Shown here: positions 46,681 through 59,850 of the stretch, one piece after another
Layout of the letters: each line of letters opens with the position of its first letter
Numbering within the stretch: position 1 is the first letter of the stretch
DNA from: Sympetrum striolatum
Lineage: Eukaryota > Arthropoda > Insecta > Odonata > Libellulidae
DNA length: 64,000 nt
Assembly (NCBI GenBank): GCA_947579665.1
Contig: OX388348.1
Location: 9,114,001-9,178,000 of the forward strand
Direction of reading: 5' to 3'
Made by a program: the position numbers and the translations under genes
Notes under the pieces: model-generated
Databases searched by the model: none
What the model was told of the DNA's origin: nothing
What the model saw: only the letters and a program-made list of their open reading frames with translations

Positions 46681-48639
46681 GACGTCTGTTTTAAACTTGG
46701 AAAATTGCGTCCATCATTAACTCAACATCCGGAAAGCTATTTCTGAGATAAAAATATTTTGAATATCAAAAGTTAATCGAAGAGTGTTGTGTCACCACGC
46801 TGCACAATGCAATGTCTCAGTTTGGACACTTACGACGCAGCTCGTATTTCGGGAAGTGCTTCTTTCTCTTGGACATCACTGCTCACTTAACTACCCATTT
46901 CTCATACAGAGCGCATATCGCTGATCTTTTGTTTTTACTACTCCTTGGCACGTGCCTTTAACCTGTTCCTTCTCCTACGAGAACGTTGTTCCTCGAATGA
47001 CCCTTGCTTCCTGTTTCTCCTCTTGATGGCTCATTTCGATGGAAACGTCTTCATCTTCTCCCTCTCAATCCCAATTAGAGAAATTCAATCGCAATTTCGA
47101 AGAAGTGCATGTTGGGATGTTGGAAATAATTCCTTAAACATTTGGGAATCATGAAACCAAGTGAATATTTATGTCATCGTGCGACATTCAAAGCCTCGAA
47201 CACCTTTTCACAATTCGGGCGTGACTTTTCCGTCTCCGAATCTGCACTTCTTCTACCCTCAGCCTCTTATTTCGTTTCCTTTTCCCTTTCTTTTTTTCTA
47301 TTATTTCCTGCATTGAGCCTCACCCTTTCGAAGTTTTCCTCGGCTTGAAAATTAATATAACTTATTGAAAGTTAACTTACAATTTATACTATGGGTTTTC
47401 GGTGCAAATTGTGGGCAAAGTTAAAAATTATTGAGTGACTCCCCGCCAAAGGACAATCGAAATGTATCGCCAAAAGAACAATCGAAATAAATAAATAAAA
47501 CATAAGAAATGAGGAAAATGCGCGTGTTCTTCGCTATAGAAGGGAGGTTGAAAAACATTATTGTCACAGTATAATTACAGTTGAATTGGTATAGCTTCAC
47601 ATTATATCATAGTAATCCTCAATATAGCATCAAATGGGATAAAACGATCTCAGTTGGAACGGAAGGATTCTTGTTAAGTATAGAAACCGCTATTGGGCAT
47701 TAAAAGACTGAAGCTTTCATGACCGTGATGCGCTCTAGTGCAAAAATATAAATAATTTAATATTAAATATAGAAGAAAATATGATGCCATGACCTCAAAA
47801 ACGAACACCTTAAAAAAGAAAAGGCAGTATCATCGCCTAATATCGCCGTATCATTTAACATACTTCGTCACACCATCATCACTTTCCCTCCAAAATTGCT
47901 TTAGCTGACACGCATTTTTATTCGAAATAATTAGTATAAATTTCGTTTTCTGTTTGAAATGAAGCTCATGAAGAGGATCAAAGGCATTTCTCTGGTTAAC
48001 TGATGAAGCGCAAGATGGGTATACGACCCTATACGTATTTGTGAAAGGGTTTTGGTTTGACAATGTAAATAATATACGTGTATGCAGTAATTTATCATAG
48101 AAATATAATTGTAAGTATCGTATTTCATCATAACTAACGTTATTAAACTCCGTAAATTAAAGGCAGTTCATAATGGAATTATTTTAGAAAATTCAAAAAA
48201 ATAGTGGAATTGAAAATCCTTAGAATTAGCAATCGGAATAGAATCGGCATTATTAGAATGTAAGTGAAGGCGTGAAAACGAGCCTTCTGACGGTGGTAGA
48301 TAAAGACACGTACTAATTTTATAGTCGATGAAAAGTCTTCATGTACGGAGTCATCATTTTGCATACGAATATGTATTCAACAGAAGGTGAGAGATGGGCT
48401 TTCTTTCTCTCCCTGTGAAAAGGCTCGAGACAATCTATTAGAATGTTTTCCTTCGCCAACGCCCACACATTCGCATGGAGGATGCATTAGTGTGGAGGAA
48501 GCCATCGACTTCCTTTTCAAAACGACACTCTCCCGATTTCAGCACGCGATCGTCGCGAAATGTTTGCCACCTTATCACGGCAGTTAAAAATTAAAACGAC
48601 AAAAAGAAGAATAAGTAATTTGATTCACTTCGCACTTAC
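46681..48639. other. Stretch without recognised features
   Basis: Mixed composition with several 60-75 codon frames on both strands and no family match. No repeats with clear ends seen. Confidence 0.4.
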
Positions 48640-48781
48640 ACTCCATGAAGTTATTTTTTTGGGTTTTAACGGGTTTCACGTAACTGTCGAGGCAATTGTG
48701 AAAAGCTTCGACGGCTAAGGTCAAAGGGACCACTTTCACCGCTGCCAAAATGGCCATCCCTTGTTCTTGATTCTGCAGAAT
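48640..48781 (-). CDS. Candidate coding exon, unknown gene
   Basis: On the minus strand a T-rich acceptor (gaaatttttcag) precedes 142 bp that stay open, ending at a consensus GTAAGT donor (48634-48639). Read from phase 0 to phase 1 it encodes LQNQEQGMAILAAVKVVPL, then AVEAFHNCLDSYVKPVK and NNFME. The composition looks like globular protein, not random DNA, but I cannot place it in a family. It could be an exon of a separate minus-strand gene spanning this part of the window. It has no visible partner exon nearby, so it remains a candidate. Confidence 0.4.
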
Positions 48782-51700
48782 CTGAAAAATTTCGATTAGA
48801 GTTCTCAAGCTCGGGAATCAGAATAACTAGAGTTACGTGTTTTAATAATTTTTGTCATGCGCAAATATTCCAATCAAAGGCACTACTTCCGTCCTCGAAG
48901 TCGACCTGATTTCAACGTAGGCGAAAAGCCTGAAAAGTTCAAAATAGGTTAATTATAAAAAAATCAAAATACCTAAGCAGAAAACACAGCATAATGTTAT
49001 TGAAAAAATACGTTAAAAATTACAAACAGCATAACATTACTAATCTAAAAATAACAATAGTAACAAATATTATGCACAGTTAACAAATAGTTAATGGTAA
49101 TGTTTCCTGGCATACGTTGAATATTCTATTCACAAATCTTCGCTATTGAATTTCGTCACATCCTTGGAAGTGAGAGAGGCCCGGAATAAAGAAAAATGAA
49201 GATAGATGAAACATATTCACGACATCGTGAGGAGAAAATCACAGCATTACTATGCCTTGGAGTGACATGAATCTCGTGGGAGAATAGCAGGGAATTATGG
49301 CAAGAAATAGTCGATACTCCGATAGTGAGTTCATTGCAGTATTTAGCTCCTAGGATCATAGAGATATTACTGCAAATATTTTTGGATTGTAGATTTATAC
49401 AAAACAGCGTGGCATTCAGGGAAAACTTAACAAATAATAATTTAAGTTTCCTGACGAATTCCCAGTATATGGAGTTAATTTTAGTTCCTCATGCCGAAGC
49501 ATTACCTCGACATTTTGAGTCATAATACAGAGAACGGTCCAATATTTACTATACGCAGCGCGAGTCACCTGGCTCAAGTATTTTTTCATGGCAATGACGC
49601 ATTAAAACGCCCGTTTTTGCACGCAAAAGGCGCGCCTCGTTCGTGCATAGACACGCCTTTCGCAACTCCTAGAGAGACGTGACGTCATCCCTCAGATCCT
49701 TCCTTTCATCCAATTCTTTCGTGAGATATTCTATCGATTGGATACGGAGTTAACCTTTGCTTTGTTGCAAATTTGCGCACAGGAATTTCAAACTAACAAC
49801 TCAGCGGAATATTATTGAATTAAAAACAACATACCTTCAGTCGGGCGAGAAAAATTGTTTTTCTGGTGGAAAATGTTACCTCTTTGGAGGAAATAGATCA
49901 GAAGATGGAATAGATAAGAAGGATTTAATCAGCTTTAAATTAATTCTTCGTTTGTTTATCGGACTTCATTACGTTTTGGAACGCAGAAGGCGCCTATTTA
50001 AGCGAATAACAGTATCGATATGCCGAGCAATATGTTTTCGGAAAAAACGTATAGAGTGATTTTATTAGGTATACTATTAGGTGATATTACGATTATCGAT
50101 ATCAGTAAAAATATAATATTAAGATTCTTAGAAATGAGGCCTCATTGATGTAAACATCACACAAATATTGACCAATATCCTTGAAACTGATGGATAGTAT
50201 ATAGAAAAAGTACCATTTTGATCGAACATAATGTTTTTTATTCCTCTGAGTTCCTTCCAAAAGTCCACTATTAGCTTAACTTATAAGATTTTAGAAGAAA
50301 AATAAAATCGGGCGTGTTTTTGGAAATTTAGTCATGTTTGACCCTCCGTATCTAAGTAACCCATACGATTCATGAAAAATGACTTACCGTTCCATGATCA
50401 GCGATCATTTGGCTGTATATATGCAGAGTTTCAAACTTGCGTCTCAAGAAAAGCAATTTTTGACTTTTGTCCGGCTTTTTCCGATTGCGTCGTTCTTGGT
50501 TCGAAACCCTCACGAAGGTTGGACAAATAACCAATAAAGTAATACGTTTACAGCAATTTGAATTATCAACTTGTCTTGGCTAGCGATACGCTTATTTCGA
50601 AGTTGATTCCATTATTGAAAGAATTTCTGGAAGGCTTCTTATGGAAGGGCCTTCAGCTGCTTTGTCGTGGCCCTCTCAATGTTGGTATCAAAAAGTTATC
50701 CTTTTAGTATGGTTTCTATTTAATTTTAATTTTGGGAAGGCCGAAAATGCTTAATCCAGAGAGTAAGGCGGATGTGTACGGACAAAAATCTTTTTTTTCG
50801 GCCAAAAACTCGCGGATTAGAAGCGAGGTTGTCGCGATGAGGGAGGAAGCCATTGGCCAATTGGTCTCTTTCTCCATGCATCATTTTGCCGATGTTGCAG
50901 TGTGTCCATTCGTAGTTCACCGTTGTTCTCAGATATTTGGCGAATCGCACTGACAGTAGACCTTATTGGTTGATGTCAATGAGGAGAGCCAACGGCGGGA
51001 GGGAGCCAACGTATACCGGGAGAAATGAGGGAAGGACTTCCCATCTGAAGAAGTATTGCTGGCGAAACAAAATAACCGAACCGAAAATAACCAACGCTGC
51101 GTTCCCGAAAATCTTCAGAATCGATTTGAATAATTCCCCAAATAGATCATGTTAAAGATCTACACCATCGATTTGAATAATTCCCGAAGATGTCACAGAT
51201 CACTTATCTTCAGTCTACACAGATTTTCAGCGAAATTTTTATTAACTTATTTAGATTTAAGGTTGAACAAGGAGTGAAAAATTGTGACATGACTGAAGTT
51301 CATTTTTGTATTTAGATTTATTTATTAATCCCATTCTTCACGTATTTTCCCAGTTTTTAATTTTCTATTAATTTAAAAGTCAAATTAGGATGAACACGTC
51401 GCTATCAATAAGATATGCTTATAACCGCTCCACGTCACTATGACTGTCGGCGTCTCAGTTACCTAACAGAATGAACCATGAATCTCGAATTAAATAGCGA
51501 CTTTTTTAATTTAATTAAGCATGAAACGCGTCCCATTTATTAGATATGACACAATATAGTTGAAATTACTTGAAATTGAACTGTTTCTCTATCGAATTAA
51601 ATCATTTAAGTTCGCTTTTAGGAAAATGAAAATAATCCAACAGAAAGGTACCATGTTGGGTTTGAATGTGGACATTACCGAAAAAGAGAATATTTTTCTG

Positions 51701-53065
51701 GAAAATTGCAATATTCCAACACTGTATATTTCTAGCAAGAAATACTTCTGAAATAGCGGGAGGGATAGACATAAAGATAAATAGACTTTACACAAGAAAA
51801 TTAAACCGTGTAATTTGAAATTATTGTTTACGAGACACCATTGAATGACATAATGTGCACCCATAATTGATGGGTGCACATTTGTTAAAATTCCTAAGAA
51901 TTAAAATGATAAAATTGCTTGTTACTTTTCGACTGGGAAAAAACAGAACATCGAAGTAAACATTGTTCCAGTATTTCTAATAAATATTTTAGTAGGATCT
52001 TAGGGAACGTTTCCTTGAACTCCCATTATGCCATTGAGAATGTTTACATGAACATTTCATGGATTCCGATTGTATAAGTATGTACTTTGTCACGGAAAAA
52101 GTTTCTTCTTCTTAAAATAGCTCTTTCGATAGTCAAAAGTAATAAGTGGAATTTCATTTAAAAACTCGAAGAAGGAATAAAAGGTTTACTTTCCTCAGAA
52201 TTTATTTATGCGACCATGGTTTCGGTGCAAATTTACACCATAGTCAGGCTATGACGATGATATAATTATAAAAAGAATGTTTATTTACATCGGAAGAATC
52301 GACGCTGACGGTCCCAGTGAGAAGAGCATTTTTATATTTCCAGCGTCCCTTCGCTTGCTTCATTTAAACATCTTTAAATTAGTGTATACATATCTACTTT
52401 GAAATAGATAATACCCATAATTAGTCACTATATTGCATGATGTGATTAAAAGCTCTCGGTGTGACATCGCTTTCATATCATAACATTAAGAAACAATTGG
52501 TATCCATTTAATTTGTAATGAAGGCGTTATCACTCAATACTTTGCGTTTCGTAGGATGAAAATATGCAATCGAGTCGGATGTGAGTCGGAGTTGTTGTTT
52601 TGCAATGACCTCGAATGGAACTGCGTCACCTCAATACGGACATTTTGAAATCGCACTCAAAATTCAAATTCAAATTCGGCGGCAGAAGGTCTGAGGTGGA
52701 GAGTGGATGAAGTTACTGTTCCGTCCGAGAGTAGCGCTGGCGTAGACTGGTTCCGAATTTTGCTGTATTTTCATTAGATATCTACTGGAGGTACCGGAGT
52801 GACTTTAGATTGACTTTTGGCTGATATCCTTTTTTTGTTTAAGTCTTTTTCTGTTTGGATATCTTTCAGTTAATGCTGTAGCCAACCAATTGATTTTTGT
52901 AGTATATCTTTATAAGTTTGTGGACATCGTAGGATACGTATTTCACGAGGTAAAGATGGAGTATAGTAATCTTAGGATTATCATTATCAGTAAATGGAAC
53001 CTGCGCAAAGGATATTCATGTCCAAAAACAACTTCCTAAATTGTCCGGAAAATCCGCATCTGTAA
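48782..53065. other. Stretch without recognised genes
   Basis: AT-rich with G+C-richer islands at 49540-49690 and 50720-51060 whose open frames match nothing I know. A direct repeat 'atcgatttgaataattccc' occurs near 51121 and 51168. A 12-bp hairpin is at 51852-51882. Confidence 0.4.
51852..51882. repeat. Perfect 12-bp hairpin, 7-nt loop
   Basis: AATGTGCACCCA (51852-51863) pairs exactly with TGGGTGCACATT (51871-51882) over loop taattga. Isolated; function unknown. Confidence 0.75.
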
Positions 53066-53067
53066 TA

Positions 53068-53528
53068 CAGTAAACTCCCGTTTATCCGAAATGATCGGGA
53101 CTGCGGCGTCCGGTTTGGATAAAGAAAATTTCGGATAAACCGAAGTCCCGCGTGTAACACCCCGAATTGCGTCAATACCGCGAAATATGATCGTAAAACA
53201 TGTGTACGTAGAATGCTATTGATATGGTTGTGAATAAGCCTGCATGTTTTTGACTGAACATTTTATGTTGACGTGTTAAAATTTGCGCCAAAGTATGATT
53301 GAAAACTCAAAGTTTTTAAATTCTGAATGACAAAGCTCGTTTATTTTCCGTTCTTACAGAAAAAATCCGCCTTATTTGGCAGCGAGAAAAAACAGGAGTA
53401 TTAATTTTATTACCTACTCTTTTGAATAATAATGGTGTTCGGTGGGTGGGGGTGGGTGCGTTCGGAAAAGTTTGTTCGGATAAAGCGGATTTCGGATAAA
53501 CGCGATTCGGCCAAACGGGAGTTAACTG
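53068..53528. mobile_element. pogo/Tigger-type MITE (461 bp, TA target)
   Basis: The ends are CAGTAAACTCCCGTTTATCC (left) and CAGTTAACTCCCGTTTGGCC on the opposite strand (right), each flanked by TA (53066-53067 and 53529-53530). The subterminal 'ttcggataaac' repeats on both sides. The CAGT...TCCCGTTTATCCG end with a TA duplication is typical of pogo/Tigger elements of the Tc1/mariner superfamily. No transposase frame remains; a (GTGGG)n patch lies at 53440-53458. Confidence 0.88.
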
Positions 53529-53530
53529 TA

Positions 53531-54535
53531 TTAACATTAAAAAAGGACTTATAAACTGATCAAGAAGCTGTTTCAAGACATATATATTCCTATATTAAAA
53601 CAAATTTAATGCGTTAATTCTCCAAATGCAACAGTTAAAACGACAATTTGCCTTAAAAAGGCAGCTAATAAATAGTTTACGTAGAATATCTTCCCCTATT
53701 AGTTCGTTGTATTAGCTCCTTGTCATTTAAACACAGAGAGATCATACAAAACAATATTACTGTAGCATGGTATATATAAATTTTCATAAGTTTATTCTCC
53801 CTGTGATTGTAATAGAATACCACCAAAGTCAAGGCCCATTTTATCGACATTATCATTTCGTACGAAAATTGCACGTTTTGCGAAGTCAATCAGTTTGGAG
53901 ATTCAAGTTAGAATTATCGATTTTTGAACGTTATATTTTTAACTTATTCTAAACGAAAATATAAATCTATGAATGTAAAAAGTATGAGCCAGAACATTAT
54001 GCTTTCAAGGAGACTCAAATCATTGAACCTAATTAGCCCTATTTAAAAATTCGCGTTATTTAGTAATTAGTAGTTAGTCGCGTCACAAAAAGTTAAAACG
54101 AAAATGTGGTGGAAATTTCTTCATTAGTTTCTGTTTTATCGAAGGAAATACCCCACCTCGGGCTATATTGACCCCACGCGTCTTATTAAGGGTTAATCCT
54201 AAAAAATACCGTATCTACAGATACCTATAGTTCTTTAAGTATCGTACAAAGCGTCGCTCAGATCAAGTAAGTTCGATGTAGATATTCTTTCAAATATCCT
54301 GTGATTGATTAGTATTTACTTCTATTTATTTGTGCTATTTTCCGCCTCGGTCAAACAATAGGTACGCCTCTATTAATGCAGACAATGTCACAAAGATGTA
54401 TATTTCAAACAGCTACAATCTACAAAACAATCTAGATCGCGTCACACAGTTATAATGTATCCACTATCTTCAATTCGCATTTGCACTTGTCAATCTTTCT
54501 TATTACGTAATATTTTTGAGAGTTCTTAATATAAG
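53531..54535. other. Stretch without recognised features
   Basis: AT-rich, no credible frame or repeat ends. Confidence 0.4.
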
Positions 54536-54539
54536 AGCC

Positions 54540-55260
54540 TATTTAGGCCTCCACCGGCCTCACGAATTCCCCACTGTACATCGCCAACTCTTTCCCTTAT
54601 CAGAAGGCTCGCATTGCACTAATTCTCTTAAAAGAAAATTCGCCATATTTTGGGATCTCTGCAGGTAAAATAGATTGTTCTATTCCTTGATAGTTGTACC
54701 TAAAAAGAATGTCTACGATTATCCGTTTTATGCTTAACGTATTTGAATTTGCGATCGCGCCTACCCAAGCCTCCTTCTCCTTATTTCCTTAGACGACGTA
54801 ATTCCCACAAATGTCTTATGACTTTTTATATCTTTCTCCTGGCTTCTACACGGTCTCATCCTAATTCTTTCAGCAACTGAGAAACGCTACTTCGTTTTCC
54901 ATATCCCCCTAACACGAACCCAATCGACCTTCTTTGCACCTTTTCGAACTCTCTTTAAACAATTACTTGGTAAGGGACCCAAAAGCCTTCCCCATAATCT
55001 AGTAGAGGCCTAACAAGCGAAATATACGCAGTTTTTTCCTTACCTGTCGTAAGGCGGTGAAATCTTGATAAATATTACGTAAAGCATCGTATCCTTGGTT
55101 CCAAAAGTGTTCTTCCTTTTCAAACAAGATGAATGCCGATTTTTATTGTTTACTTTAGAGACGACTGGATGAGAGCCAAAAGTAGAATCCAGTTGAGTAA
55201 TTTCAAATCAAGGAAAACATTTTTAAAAGGATATCTCGCATTTATAAGAGAAATCTGCTG
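54540..55260 (-). mobile_element. LINE fragment, C-terminal part of ORF2
   Basis: The minus strand at 55020-54961 reads SLVRPLLDYGEGFWVPYQVI without interruption. After a stop it continues RELEKVQRRSIGFVLGGYGK, SSVSQLLKEL. This is the thumb and tail region found in CR1/Jockey-like ORF2 proteins, related in layout to the copies at 10 and 20 kb but diverged from them. Stops interrupt the frame further on. No clear 3' stem-loop tail was found at the 54540 end, so it may belong to another family or be truncated. Confidence 0.7.
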
Positions 55261-57700
55261 CATTTTAAAATTTGCATTTGCTTGTATAAGTATGTACGGT
55301 GAATATATTTAAATAAATAGCGGTATTTGAGCAATATTAATAGCAATGCGGACGGTTTACCAAAGATGCCTTCGATACTTTATCGTAGAAAAGTCGCTTA
55401 TCCGTCGTTATTCATAAAAGTCTATCCTTCACTAACTTCATTCGTGTGTTAACACGGCGTGACATTCCTCCGGATTTTCCATTTCGTTTATGAAAATCAG
55501 GACATGGGCTATTTTAAGCTCTGAACGCATAGACATTGACATTGAGTTTTTTTATGGAAAATCCTCCTCGAGGACATGTGTGGGTCTTCGAAAGTGTTTT
55601 CGTGGTTTGTGATTCGCGGTGGCCTCATGTGGTGCGCATCTGTGGAGTGCATCAGTCGTACCAAAGCTGAGTTTCTCGAATTGCGAGGCGCACAAGTCGA
55701 AAGATCGATCACGGGGCAAGGGATATAATTTAACCAATACAATTGATTCAGGTCCAAAATACGTTCATATGTCAAAGGATCTATTTAGATCAGCAGATAA
55801 ACGCTTTGGTAATCGGGATCATATTAAATAAAATGCAAAATTCCACAAAACTAAAACTTTAATGCGCGACAGGTTTCCAGCTAACCGCTCATCGTCTGTC
55901 ACGAGATACAAATGCAACAAATTCTTTTAGCCATTAGGCGTAGGAGGTGTGGATGGGGAAGGCAGGTTGACTAGAGACAATAAGGGTGGTTGTTGAAAAG
56001 TTGAATATTGTGAATTTGTAGTCGCATACATTGTGGTGTGTTATTTCAATTATCTCCAGATACTCTAGTTTTCAGCCTTAATGTTAATAATATTTCGGCC
56101 TTACGCCAGTCACCAAAGTGGACAACCCTGTCCACCTAGGTGCTGGTCCCAAGGACAAATGGCGAGGGTTGGGGAAAGGAACGGCTGTAAAAATACCTGC
56201 CAAATCCTCGGATGTGATAGAAAACGAGGAAAGAATGATTCCCCGCAAGCGACACGAATCGGAAAGGCATCCGCTCTGTCTTCCGAAGAATCCGTGTGGC
56301 ATCTGAAGCATGGTTAGTACTTACAGCATTCGAATATCTCAAAATATTGCTAATTTGGATGAGATTTCGTACATTTTCCCGTATTCTTCGGGCCTCTAAA
56401 GCTTCCATCTTCTGCGTAGAAAATGTATCCGAGGAGTAACCTTCCAAGGATCAATTCGATATTCTGAAATTCAGATGACATTAATCTAATAAATTATTAA
56501 GTTATTAATAAATCTAATAAACAATTAAATAAATTAAACTGATAATTATATGGGATTCTAAAATTAGATAGTACCCGATTAACTGCATTAAGACATCCTA
56601 GTCTGAATTTATACCAATCTAAATTGAACATAAAAATATTTATGAATATGTGAATATGTATATGTAATGGATACACCTTATGGAAACAGCTATCAGTATA
56701 TACCTAGGGTATCATGAAGATTCATTGAATAGCAATCACAGTAATTAATAAAACAGTGATAATGTAGCTAAGAACATCATGAATTGATAAACTCATCATG
56801 TAAAAAATAAATCATACCGAGGACCGTTTTGCCTAGAAGAAAAGATTCAATACGTTTCGACCTTCGGAAGTTCCTCCGTTGGCGTGTGTGGCTCTTCAAC
56901 ATCAGCCCTCGACGTCTCGGGCGGGGCCAACGGAAGAAATATTGGAAGGTAGGTACTTCCGGTCCGTTACGAATCGGATGCGATGCAAATAAATCAAGTA
57001 AAGAGGACGCCTCAATTTTCAAGACGCCAAGCGAATGCGCAATCGACAGAAAAAAACTTTGAGATAAAATTTGCTGTTTCTTCTGTTTTCAAAGAAATGG
57101 AATTTGGAATGGAGATTGTTGAAGATACACGAGGTCGACACAATTCCATTTAATACCACGAATAGGAGATCTCTAGAAATGTGACAGTTAGTTAATTAGA
57201 TCTTGTATCATTTCTTTAATTATTCAGGTAATCGCGTAATCTCACCAGATTGAATCATTCTTATGCCACAGAATGTCCATTGCAAATATTCATTAGAATA
57301 TCTGCAACTATAAAACTGGAGGGAGCGTTGTTTTTTGCGGTTCGTCTCTTGTTCTTTGAGAAAACTCTGCATTTATCGTCATTCACAGAAACGCATAAAT
57401 TCCACCAAAGGCGGATTGACACCGGTCGATATTAGTTCAGAAATGATTAAATGTAGTAAAAGATTAATAAATTATACAAATATTTTCATTACGTTAGTTA
57501 CTTATTCTGAAAAGAGTTAAAGAACGCAGACTTAAAGTTTACTGTAGAGTATACAAGATAAGACCTATAATTCCATTTTAATGTTAGAATTACTGTCAGT
57601 ACAAAGCATTGGTGATTAATAGTCTTTTAAAGTACGAGCACTATGATGAAATACTTAAGAAAAGAGAACAAGTAATGGTATCTAATATGTATATGGGGGC
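55261..57700. other. Stretch with G+C-rich islands, no recognised gene
   Basis: Islands at 55560-55720, 56090-56320 and 56830-57050 have overlapping open frames on both strands. A GTAGGT donor-like site follows one at 56950. None shows a family signature. The rest is AT-rich. Confidence 0.4.
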
Positions 57701-57992
57701 GCCCGGTGAATTGGTCCGGGGGGAATTGATCCCCGGCTCTGATGTTGTACTCCCAACCCAACCCCACCCAACCCAACCCATCCGGTTAATTTATTTATAA
57801 CATTAACCAATAATCAGGGCGTGTAGATTAACATAAGACTCAATAACAGTAGTACAACATCAGAGCGGGGGATCAATTCCCCGCGTACCAATCTGTAGGG
57901 AGATCAATTCCCCGCGTACGAATTCCCCGTGTACGAATTCCCAGCGTACGAATTCCCCGCGTACGTATTCCCCCCGGACCAATTCACTGGCC
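57701..57992. mobile_element. Fold-back element with unequal arms and a 15-16-bp tandem array
   Basis: The left arm (57701-57750) reads GGTGAATTGGTCCGGGGGG, AATTGATCCCC, CTCTGATGTTGTACT. The right arm (57849-57992) is its inverted copy, expanded by five to six units of GTACGCGGGGAATTC. The centre holds (CCCAA)n (57752-57782) and a small GGTTAAT...ATTAACC hairpin. No frame, and no sure target duplication. The superfamily is unknown. Confidence 0.75.
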
Positions 57993-59850
57993 ACGGTATA
58001 TAGGTACTATTGAAAGCTTGAATCAACTGATCATTTCTATATGTACTTAAAATTAATGCTACTATACGTTCTGTATTTCTTTAAATTACATTAGGCCATA
58101 TACACATTGTTCAAAACAAACGTGCGATTGAGAAAAAAGGAAGTTACAACGAAGAACAATACTATCTAAATATTACTATAATAATTAAATATAATAATTC
58201 ACCCAACTTAGTCTTTATGTATATATTAATATCAATTTCTAAAACCAGTTTAATTCAGTTTCTAACCCTAAAATAACCCTCTATCACTTATTTAGGACCA
58301 TATTCTGTTTAAGGACAATTTATCACCCAGATATCTATAAATTATCTCTTCTTTCGATCACTCTCAATTCTTAATTGCAGCCTGTAAGAGTAATAATGCG
58401 TGGTCGAAGAGTTATCTCCATTCAATTTCTTTAGTTTCAAGAATCAGCAGTATTTATTCTTATAACCCTTCTGTTAAATATGAGTGGAATACTTCTATTA
58501 TCCCTTTTACTTAATTCATGCAAGTGGCCACAAAGATTCGGATTCTGGTGTTTCATTTCTTGGTTTTTCTTTCTTCATTTTCGAATTAAGAATTCTTCGA
58601 CGCATTCATCTCCGACCGTTGAAATCCAATTCTTCCCAGCATCTTCAGAATGCAGCCGTGCATTCGGAGTTCCCCTGACAACTGAACGACTTACGACGTC
58701 CAATAAAATGAAGAGTTAATTAAGAGAGTTGACCCGGTGGTTGAGGGACCTGCGATGTGGTCAATACGGACGGTGGAAGTTGGGTAAGTATAATACAAGG
58801 GATCGAGTATCAAAAACTGCTACAGATTCCAGCTGATGTGCTTAAATAGTTTTATTATAGAATCTACAAATCCGGCCTCGAATTCGTGGCAGTCGTAATT
58901 ATTTATAAGTTTTTTTATCGTTACGGCGTTTATCTGCCTCTTGCCTAGTCGCCGTCTGTTTAATCTGAAAGATGTTGCGCAGGAATGAGTTATGACATAT
59001 CTTCTTTGTCAACCACCCTGTACCTACATCTTCCTTAGAAGAACTAGTCTTCGCAAGCATTCTTTATACCATTGTAAACGTACTGAATATTATTAAAAGA
59101 TAACGATTCCAATCGATTCTTAGAGATTCGAGAAAGTAGAAATAAAAGTGAAGTTTTTTCTCAATATAGTTTCCTAAGATCTTTTCCGAAAAATCGCAAA
59201 TGTTATAAATTGAGTAATTACGATTATTCGTCTGAATAGTACAACTGACGTGGTCGTGTGAGATGAAAATCTAAGTTTTCAGACTTCTCTGAAACCCTGA
59301 AATATATTTTGCTTTGGTTCTTTTGGCTGGAGTTGCGGTTCATGGCGCAGCATCAGTGGATTCGTTTCTTGGAATAGCCTAAATATTAGAATTACACTTC
59401 TTTGCTGTGTATGAAAACGTGAATGCTTATATCCGAGGTCCTCAACAGCGATGCATTTAAGATTTCCAAGGAATGCTTCGAAATGGCAATCACCTGACCT
59501 TGCGCTGTCGCTCACCCATGGAATATGTTTCTTATCGAACTCGTCAGTATTTCTTAATGAGCTCTGTATGTTTTCACAGTCAACATGCCAACGACAACAA
59601 TAAAGCAACTCTATTTACCTGAAATGAGATGATGAAATCCTTTATAATTTACTGCTTTTCACGAGAGAACAAAAAAACTGATAAGATGTAAATATTTATC
59701 TACGACCGTATTTTCCAACATTATATTCAATCTAAACTTGGAAGATAAGTGATTAATTTATATCATATTATCTTTTACGTCACAAACATTATAAATAATG
59801 TTTTTCGGGACATGTTCGATGAAAAACGATGAAATTGGCCTTTCGCCCAC
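57993..59850. other. Stretch without recognised features
   Basis: AT-rich. A 109-codon minus-strand frame (59279-59608) is the longest here but shows no family motif or paired splice sites that I trust. Confidence 0.4.

Noticed and set aside
2510..48005. Hammerhead-ribozyme cores at CTGATGA occurrences (2515, 48000)
   Set aside because: The required GAAA and flanking helices are missing at both.
56118..56306. Overlapping frames in the G+C island
   Set aside because: Read like coding sequence in places but no family motif and no consistent splice sites on either strand.
59279..59608. 109-codon minus-strand open frame
   Set aside because: Slightly protein-like composition, but no paired splice sites in frame and no family resemblance.
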